NCBI GenBank assembly: GCA_035546535.1
Contig: DASZWQ010000059.1
Coordinates: 1 to 36,010 of the forward strand
DNA: 36,010 bases
Origin: Pirellulales bacterium
Lineage (GTDB): Bacteria; Planctomycetota; Planctomycetia; Pirellulales; JACPPG01
Reading direction: 5' to 3'
A model generated the notes under the pieces. The model saw only the letters and a program-made list of their open reading frames with translations, had not been told where the DNA came from and did not search any database. Positions 31,178-36,010 of this stretch are shown here, one piece after another (within the stretch, counting starts at the first letter, position 1; every line of letters starts with the position of its first letter). Position numbers and translations under genes: made by a program.

Positions 31178-34100
31178 ATGGCCCAGCATGAATTGAGTGC
31201 CGGCAAATCGCGATCCGCCGCCGGAACCATCAAGAAGAAATCCGTGCGCCGCTTTCCCAACGGCCTGGTGATGGAGTCACTGTTCTGCCCCCGGGACGTG
31301 GCCGATCCGTTCGAGACGGTCGAGTGGGAGATTCGCACCGCCGCCATCAAGGGTGAAGACGGCGAAGTGCTGTTCGAGCAGAACGATTGCGAAGTTCCAA
31401 CCGGCTGGAGCCAGTTGGCCACGAACGTCGTCTGCAGCAAATACTTTTATGGTGAGCCTGGCACGCCCGAGCGCGAGAACAGCGTCCGCCAGTTGATTCA
31501 CCGCGTCAGCCGCACGATCGCGGACTGGGGCGAGAAAGACGGCTACTTCGCCACGCCCGAGGACAGCGAGCGCTTCTATCGCGATCTGTCATGGCTATGC
31601 CTGCATCAGCACGGCGCGTTCAACTCGCCGGTATGGTTCAACGTGGGCCTGTTCCACCAGTACGGCGTAAAGGGCGCCCAGTGCAACTGGCACTTCGATG
31701 TCGAGGCCCAGGAAGTTCGTCAGCCGGAAAATCCGTACGAGTTTCCGCAAGGCTCGGCGTGCTTCATTCAGAGCGTGGATGACAGCATGGAAGACATCAT
31801 GGAGCTCGCCCGCAGCGAGGCCATGCTGTTCAAGTTCGGCTCGGGCACCGGCACCGATTTGTCGACGCTCCGTTCGCACCGCGAAAAACTCTCTGGCGGC
31901 GGCAAGCCGTCGGGCCCGCTGTCGTTCATGCGTGTCTTCGATCAGATCGCGGCCGTGGTGAAGAGCGGCGGCAAGACGCGCCGCGCTGCCAAGATGCAGT
32001 CGATCAAGGTCTGGCACCCGGACGTGGTCGAGTTCATCGAGTGCAAGGCCAAGGAAGAAAAGAAGGCGCGGATCCTGATCGAAAACGGCTACGAGTCGAA
32101 CTTCAACGGCGAAGCGTATAGCTCGATTCTCTTCCAGAACGCCAATCTCTCGGTCCGCGTTACTGACGAGTTCATGCAGGCGGTCGTCAACGACAAACCA
32201 TGGACGACGCATTGGGTCACCGAGCCCAATCGGGAAGGCCCGAGCTGGCCCGCCCGCGAGGTGATGGCCAAGATGGCCGAAGGCGCCTGGTACTGCGGCG
32301 ACCCAGGCGTGCAATACGATACGACGATCAACCGCTGGCACACCTGTCCGAACTCGGGGCGCATCAACGCCTCGAATCCGTGCTCGGAATACATGTTCCT
32401 CGACGACACGGCGTGCAACCTGGCCAGCATCAACCTGATGAAGTTCCGCCTGCCGGACGGCACGTTCGACGTCGAGCGCTTCCAGGCTGCTTGCCGGATC
32501 TTCTTCATCGCCCAGGAAATCCTGGTGGATCACGCCAGCTATCCCACGGCCGACATTGCCCGCAACAGCCATATGTTCCGCCCGCTGGGCCTGGGCTACT
32601 CGAACCTGGGCAGCCTGATCATGGCCAGCGGCCAGGCCTACGACTCGGCTGGCGCGCTCGGCCTGTGCGGCGCGATGACGGCACTACTGCACGGTGCCGC
32701 GAACCTGACCAGTGTGGAATTGGCCGCCGCAGTTGGCCCGTTCGAGGGCTATCCGGAAAATCGCGAGCCGATGCTCGGCGTTATGCAGATGCACCGCGAC
32801 GCGGTGGAAGAAATTGACGACGCCTGCCCGGCGTACTTGAAGGACGCCGCTCGCACCTTGTGGGACGACGTGCTGGCCAGCGGCCGCACGCACGGCTTCC
32901 GCAATGCCCAGGCCACGGTGCTGGCTCCCACCGGCACGATCAGCTTCCTGATGGATTGCGATACGACCGGCATCGAGCCCGATATCGCGCTGGTGAAGTA
33001 CAAGCAACTGGCCGGCGGCGGCATGTTGAAGATCGTCAATCAGACGGTCCCCTTGGCGCTCGCGACCTTGGGCTACGACCAGCCGAGAATCGAGTCGATC
33101 GTGGCCTACATCGATCGCGAAGATACGATCGAAGGAGCCGCGGACCTGGCCGACGAGCATCTGCCGATCTTCGATTGTGCTTTCCAGCCGCGCAACGGCA
33201 CGCGTTCGATCTCGTGGCGTGCCCACGTGCGGATGATGGCCGCGGCCCAGCCGTTCCTGTCAGGCGCTATCAGCAAGACGGTGAACATGCCGCGCGACAC
33301 CACGCCGGCCGACATCGCCGATGCCTACCTGGAAGGATGGCGCATGGGGCTGAAGGCCTTGGCCGTCTACCGCGACGGGTCGAAGGAGAGTCAGCCGCTG
33401 TCGACCAGCACCGAGGGGGATCGCGCCGCGGAAAAGCAAAAAGCCGCCCCGCGCCGCGAGAGGCTGCCCGACACCCGTCGCTCGGTCACTCACAAGTTCA
33501 GCATCGCCGGCCACGAGGGCTATATCACCGTCGGGCTGTACGACGACGGGCGGCCGGGCGAGATGTTCATCACCATGGCCAAGGAAGGAAGCACCGTCGG
33601 CGGATTGATGGATTGCTTCGGCACCGCGGTCTCGATGAGCCTGCAGTACGGCGTGCCGCTCGAAGTGTACGTGAACAAGTTCTCGCATACGCGGTTCGAG
33701 CCGATGGGTCATACGAAGAACCCCGACATCCGCATTGCCAAGAGCATTGTGGATTACATCTTCCGCTGGCTGGGCATTACCTTCCTGCCCGGCTATCGCG
33801 AGGCCAATAGCGGCAACCTAGGGCATGGCGAAGTGGCCTCTCCGGCCGCGGAGGATGTTCCCGGCGAGACCAGGCCCGTCGCCAGGACGAGCGGCGGGCC
33901 AAACGCGGGGGCAGGATCGCCCAAGCCTGCCGAAGCCGTGAAGCCGCTCGAAGCCAAGGGTGCGGCCGCCAAGACCAATGGTCACGGCACCGTACCGAAG
34001 CCGCACTTCAACGGCAACGGTAATGGCCACGCCAACGGCAACGGGCATGGAACCAGCAATGGGCACGGGCTGGAAGCCAAGACCTTGCTGCTCGAACGGA

Positions 34101-34258
34101 CCGAACTCGACGTTACTTCGCGCGTACGGGTGCGCAGCGAGCAGTTCGCCAGTTTCCAGGCCGACGCGCCGAGCTGCGACAACTGCGGCGCCATCACCGT
34201 GCGCAATGGCAACTGCTACCTCTGTCACAACTGCGGCAACAGCATGGGCTGCTCGTAA
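31178..34258 (+). CDS. nrdJ: adenosylcobalamin-dependent (class II) ribonucleotide reductase
   Basis: A 1026-residue class II reductase that makes deoxyribonucleotides using vitamin B12. The thiyl-radical site is N400, C402 and E404 in NPCSEY. The redox pair is C195 (GSACFIQS) and C413 (DTACNLASINL), spaced as in NrdJ. FGSGTGTDLSTLR marks the substrate loop. A TSCPD-like domain (about 765-880) follows the barrel. Next comes a low-complexity Asn-Gly-His linker (about 931-965), then a six-cysteine tail (C1000, C1003, C1013, C1016, C1019, C1025) that probably binds zinc and relays electrons from thioredoxin. AAAGGA lies 8 bases before the ATG. Being class II, it works with or without oxygen. It is a single-gene unit with NrdR boxes upstream and a terminator downstream. 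Confidence 0.96.
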   Translation: MAQHELSAGKSRSAAGTIKKKSVRRFPNGLVMESLFCPRDVADPFETVEWEIRTAAIKGEDGEVLFEQNDCEVPTGWSQLATNVVCSKYFYGEPGTPERENSVRQLIHRVSRTIADWGEKDGYFATPEDSERFYRDLSWLCLHQHGAFNSPVWFNVGLFHQYGVKGAQCNWHFDVEAQEVRQPENPYEFPQGSACFIQSVDDSMEDIMELARSEAMLFKFGSGTGTDLSTLRSHREKLSGGGKPSGPLSFMRVFDQIAAVVKSGGKTRRAAKMQSIKVWHPDVVEFIECKAKEEKKARILIENGYESNFNGEAYSSILFQNANLSVRVTDEFMQAVVNDKPWTTHWVTEPNREGPSWPAREVMAKMAEGAWYCGDPGVQYDTTINRWHTCPNSGRINASNPCSEYMFLDDTACNLASINLMKFRLPDGTFDVERFQAACRIFFIAQEILVDHASYPTADIARNSHMFRPLGLGYSNLGSLIMASGQAYDSAGALGLCGAMTALLHGAANLTSVELAAAVGPFEGYPENREPMLGVMQMHRDAVEEIDDACPAYLKDAARTLWDDVLASGRTHGFRNAQATVLAPTGTISFLMDCDTTGIEPDIALVKYKQLAGGGMLKIVNQTVPLALATLGYDQPRIESIVAYIDREDTIEGAADLADEHLPIFDCAFQPRNGTRSISWRAHVRMMAAAQPFLSGAISKTVNMPRDTTPADIADAYLEGWRMGLKALAVYRDGSKESQPLSTSTEGDRAAEKQKAAPRRERLPDTRRSVTHKFSIAGHEGYITVGLYDDGRPGEMFITMAKEGSTVGGLMDCFGTAVSMSLQYGVPLEVYVNKFSHTRFEPMGHTKNPDIRIAKSIVDYIFRWLGITFLPGYREANSGNLGHGEVASPAAEDVPGETRPVARTSGGPNAGAGSPKPAEAVKPLEAKGAAAKTNGHGTVPKPHFNGNGNGHANGNGHGTSNGHGLEAKTLLLERTELDVTSRVRVRSEQFASFQADAPSCDNCGAITVRNGNCYLCHNCGNSMGCS

Positions 34259-34299
34259 CGGATTGTCGGGCTTCGTCCCGCGGTCAGTCCATCTACTGG

Positions 34300-34343
34300 C
34301 GGGTGCCACTCCACATGGTCGGGAGTGGCGCCCGTCTTTTTTT
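34300..34343 (+). terminator. strong Rho-independent terminator after nrdJ
   Basis: CGGGTGCCACTCC (34300-34312) pairs with GGAGTGGCGCCCG (34322-34334), 13 base pairs with one G-T, around a 9-base loop, followed by TCTTTTTTT. Confidence 0.9.
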
Positions 34344-34350
34344 GCGCTCG

Positions 34351-34380
34351 TTGGATACCAGTGTTTGCGGCCGTTATGAT
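34351..34380 (+). promoter_or_regulatory. promoter candidate for the SUOX-fold gene
   Basis: TTGGAT (34351-34356) and TATGAT (34375-34380) have an 18-base spacer, directly after the nrdJ terminator and about 35 bases before the next ATG. Confidence 0.45.
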
Positions 34381-34415
34381 GCGCAAGCGAACTAGCGGAT
34401 CCTCGCGCTCAGGTC

Positions 34416-34898
34416 ATGCGTATGCATTTGCAAATCAGCGGCGACGTTGAACGACCGCAACAGTTATCCGCGACGGACCTGGCAGCGATCGATGCCGAAT
34501 TCCAGATTCCCGACGTCAGCACGCTCGATCCGAAGCGGCACGGTCAGGCCGTGAAGCTGGCCGGGCTTTTGTCGGTGGTTGGTGTTCGCCCGAGCGCGGC
34601 TTTTCTGACTTTGCACTCGTCGGCCGACGATTTCCACGCCAGTATCCCGCTTGATGCGGTGCGCGATCGGGCTGTGTTGATTTATGCCCTCGATGGGGAA
34701 CCGCTACCGGCGAAGGCGGGCGGCCCGCTGCGGTTCTTTATCCCCGATTTTGCCGCCTGCCAATCGGCCGATGTCGACGAATGCGCGAACGTGAAATTCG
34801 TGGACCACATCGAGTTCACCGCCGTTCGCGGCCGGGACAATCGCCCGACGGATGAAGCCGAACACGCGGAACTGCACCGCCGCGAGGAAAGTCACTAG
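34416..34898 (+). CDS. small SUOX-fold (molybdopterin-binding-like) protein
   Basis: A 160-residue protein resembling a short oxidoreductase molybdopterin-binding domain, as in sulfite oxidase and YedY. Supporting stretches are LQISGDVERPQQLSATDL, VKLAGLLSVVGV, FHASIPLDAVRD, LIYALDGEPLPAKAGGPLRFFIP and ECANVKFVDHIEFT. It lacks the usual cysteine that binds molybdenum between the first two blocks, is about half the normal length and has no signal peptide. It may therefore bind the cofactor differently, carry it, or have lost catalysis. An ATG two codons later (34422) is an alternative start. Confidence 0.72.
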   Translation: MRMHLQISGDVERPQQLSATDLAAIDAEFQIPDVSTLDPKRHGQAVKLAGLLSVVGVRPSAAFLTLHSSADDFHASIPLDAVRDRAVLIYALDGEPLPAKAGGPLRFFIPDFAACQSADVDECANVKFVDHIEFTAVRGRDNRPTDEAEHAELHRREESH

Positions 34899-35142
34899 CT
34901 GTCCTTGCGCATCGTTTCGAATGCATCCACAGTGTTCATGCCGCCCGAGCGGCACCCGAAGGCATGAAAATATGCGTTGGCGGTTATGTTTCGACGTTGG
35001 CTTCCGGGCGATTTACTGAGCAGATTACGCAGATAAGAAATGAGTCGGTCGCCGTCTACGAAGCATAAGTGGATGATCGTTGTCATCTTCAGTTCTCAAT
35101 CTGTGTCATCTGCGAAATCTGTGGATGGATTGCTTTTGAATC
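34899..35142. other. gap with inverted ATCTGCG-type repeats
   Basis: No gene. It carries CAGATTACGCAGAT (35021-35034) and its inverted copy ATCTGCGAAATCTG (35108-35121), which match at 13 of 14 positions. The stretch is more AT-rich than its neighbours. No clear promoter for the amidohydrolase was found. Confidence 0.6.
35021..35121. repeat. inverted CAGATTACGCAGAT repeat
   Basis: Arms at 35021-35034 and 35108-35121 with a 73-base spacer. The arm itself is built of two CAGAT units. Similar CAGATTACGCAGAT strings are, from memory, a recurrent intergenic motif in several bacterial phyla; this could not be checked here. Confidence 0.6.
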
Positions 35143-36010
35143 ATGAGTGACCGCCCACTAAATCGTCGCCGCTTTGCCAGTCAGATCGCTCTCGGAGTTA
35201 CCTCCACGTTGGGGTCTGCTCTTCTGACGCGCGTATCGGCCGAGGAGTCTCAGGGGCAGAGTTTGCCGGCGGGGCGTTATGTCGACGTCCACACGCACTT
35301 GGGCACGGTCTGGAATACGGGAACCGAACTCACGGCCGAAGCGCTGCTGCGGTGGATGGACACGGCCGATATTGCGCAGGCGGTCGTGCTGCCCTTGGTT
35401 TCGCCCGAGTCGAGCAGCTATCCAATCAGTACCGAGTTCGTGCTGTCCCAGACGAAACCGTACCGTGATTGCTTGATTCCGTTCTGCTCGGTCGATCCGC
35501 GCACCAGTTACTCGGGCGGAAAGGATGGGCTTGTCAAAATGCTCAAGCAATATGTCGAGGCCGGGGCGCGCGGCTTCGGCGAGCACAAGCCAGGCGTCAA
35601 GATCGACGACCCGCGCAATATGGCACTGTACGGCGCTTGCGCCGAGTTGCAGTTACCAGTGCTCTTTCACCTCGACAACGAGCGCAACATGGATGCTCCC
35701 GGGCTGCCAGGTCTGGAGAACGTCCTGCGCGAGTATCCGACGCTCACGATGATCGGGCACGGGCCCGGCTGGTGGGCATCGATCGGCGGCGGCACCACGG
35801 CCGCGGACCTGGCCGGCTATCCGCGCGGCGACGTCGCGCCGGGCGGCGCCATCGACCGCCTGATGGACAAGTACCCCAACCTGTACGGCGACCTGTCGGC
35901 TGGCAGTGGCGCAGGCGCGATCAAGCGCGATCTGAAATTCGGCCGCGAGTTTCTCGTGCGGCGGCAGGATCGACTGATGTTCGGCACCGACTTCCTCGCG
36001 CCCGGTCAAG
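35143..36010 (+). CDS. Tat-exported amidohydrolase-2 family protein (C-terminus off window)
   Basis: The first 289 residues of a metal-dependent TIM-barrel hydrolase (amidohydrolase_2 / ACMSD-like). The N-terminus NRRRFASQIALGV plus a hydrophobic stretch is a twin-arginine signal (R8, R9, F11) with likely cleavage near residue 32. The first strand carries the metal site HxH (H50, H52 in VDVHTHLG). Further landmarks are LPVLFHLDNE, MIGHGPGWW and the late aspartate in MFGTDFLAPG. The frame is open to the right edge, so about 40 residues or more are missing. No ribosome binding site is clear before ATG 35143. The substrate is unknown; relatives decarboxylate or hydrolyse aromatic or lactone compounds. 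Confidence 0.85.
   Translation, partial: MSDRPLNRRRFASQIALGVTSTLGSALLTRVSAEESQGQSLPAGRYVDVHTHLGTVWNTGTELTAEALLRWMDTADIAQAVVLPLVSPESSSYPISTEFVLSQTKPYRDCLIPFCSVDPRTSYSGGKDGLVKMLKQYVEAGARGFGEHKPGVKIDDPRNMALYGACAELQLPVLFHLDNERNMDAPGLPGLENVLREYPTLTMIGHGPGWWASIGGGTTAADLAGYPRGDVAPGGAIDRLMDKYPNLYGDLSAGSGAGAIKRDLKFGREFLVRRQDRLMFGTDFLAPGQ

Overview
The window is high-GC bacterial chromosomal DNA, almost certainly from a planctomycete and probably near Pirellulales. This is inferred from gene content and protein style: an HpnN-like RND exporter, an adenosylcobalamin-dependent ribonucleotide reductase with a long C-terminal extension, a DUF2344 / RNase E-G / L21 block, zinc-less anti-sigma proteins, many stand-alone genes, frequent GTG/TTG starts and hairpin-rich repeats between genes. 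There is no rRNA, tRNA, CRISPR array, phage or insertion sequence. It reads as ordinary housekeeping chromosome rather than an island.

Layout, left: 1-7301 holds an HpnN/MMPL-type exporter (cut by the left edge), trpD, a nucleoside hydrolase, an HtrA-like protease and a DksA/TraR-type zinc-finger protein. After a gene-free divergent stretch, 8111-12026 carries an aldehyde dehydrogenase, a class III aminotransferase (probably one amino-acid or amine catabolic pair) and a TIM-barrel sugar isomerase-like protein. 12264-15389 has SppA converging on a three-gene ECF sigma / anti-sigma / exported helical protein operon.

Middle: 15675-21025 has rlmN, a small membrane-anchored unknown, a TylF-like methyltransferase, nagB, an orphan ParA ATPase and a TPR protein. 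21510-24183 has a small two-helix membrane protein and a 731-residue protein. The latter combines two anti-sigma-like modules, a membrane helix, a FecR-like region and helical repeats, and is the least conventional protein here.

Right: 24411-27715 is a regulatory phosphotransferase cluster (hpf, ptsN, ptsH, ptsI) with no sugar permease. EI would phosphorylate HPr, which would phosphorylate EIIA-Ntr, beside a ribosome hibernation factor. It is followed by the DUF2344 protein, RNase E/G and rplU (without rpmA), then nrdJ. The nrdJ promoter has a good sigma-70 layout with two NrdR-box-like sites just downstream. A strong terminator, a small SUOX-fold protein and a Tat-exported amidohydrolase (cut by the right edge) finish the window.

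The most notable non-genic content is a set of distinct palindromic elements between genes (5245-5402, 9665-9742, 11080-11201, 18419-18443, 35021-35121). I found no convincing wholly new multi-gene system. The best leads are the 731-residue protein with its small membrane neighbour, the sigma operon and these repeats.
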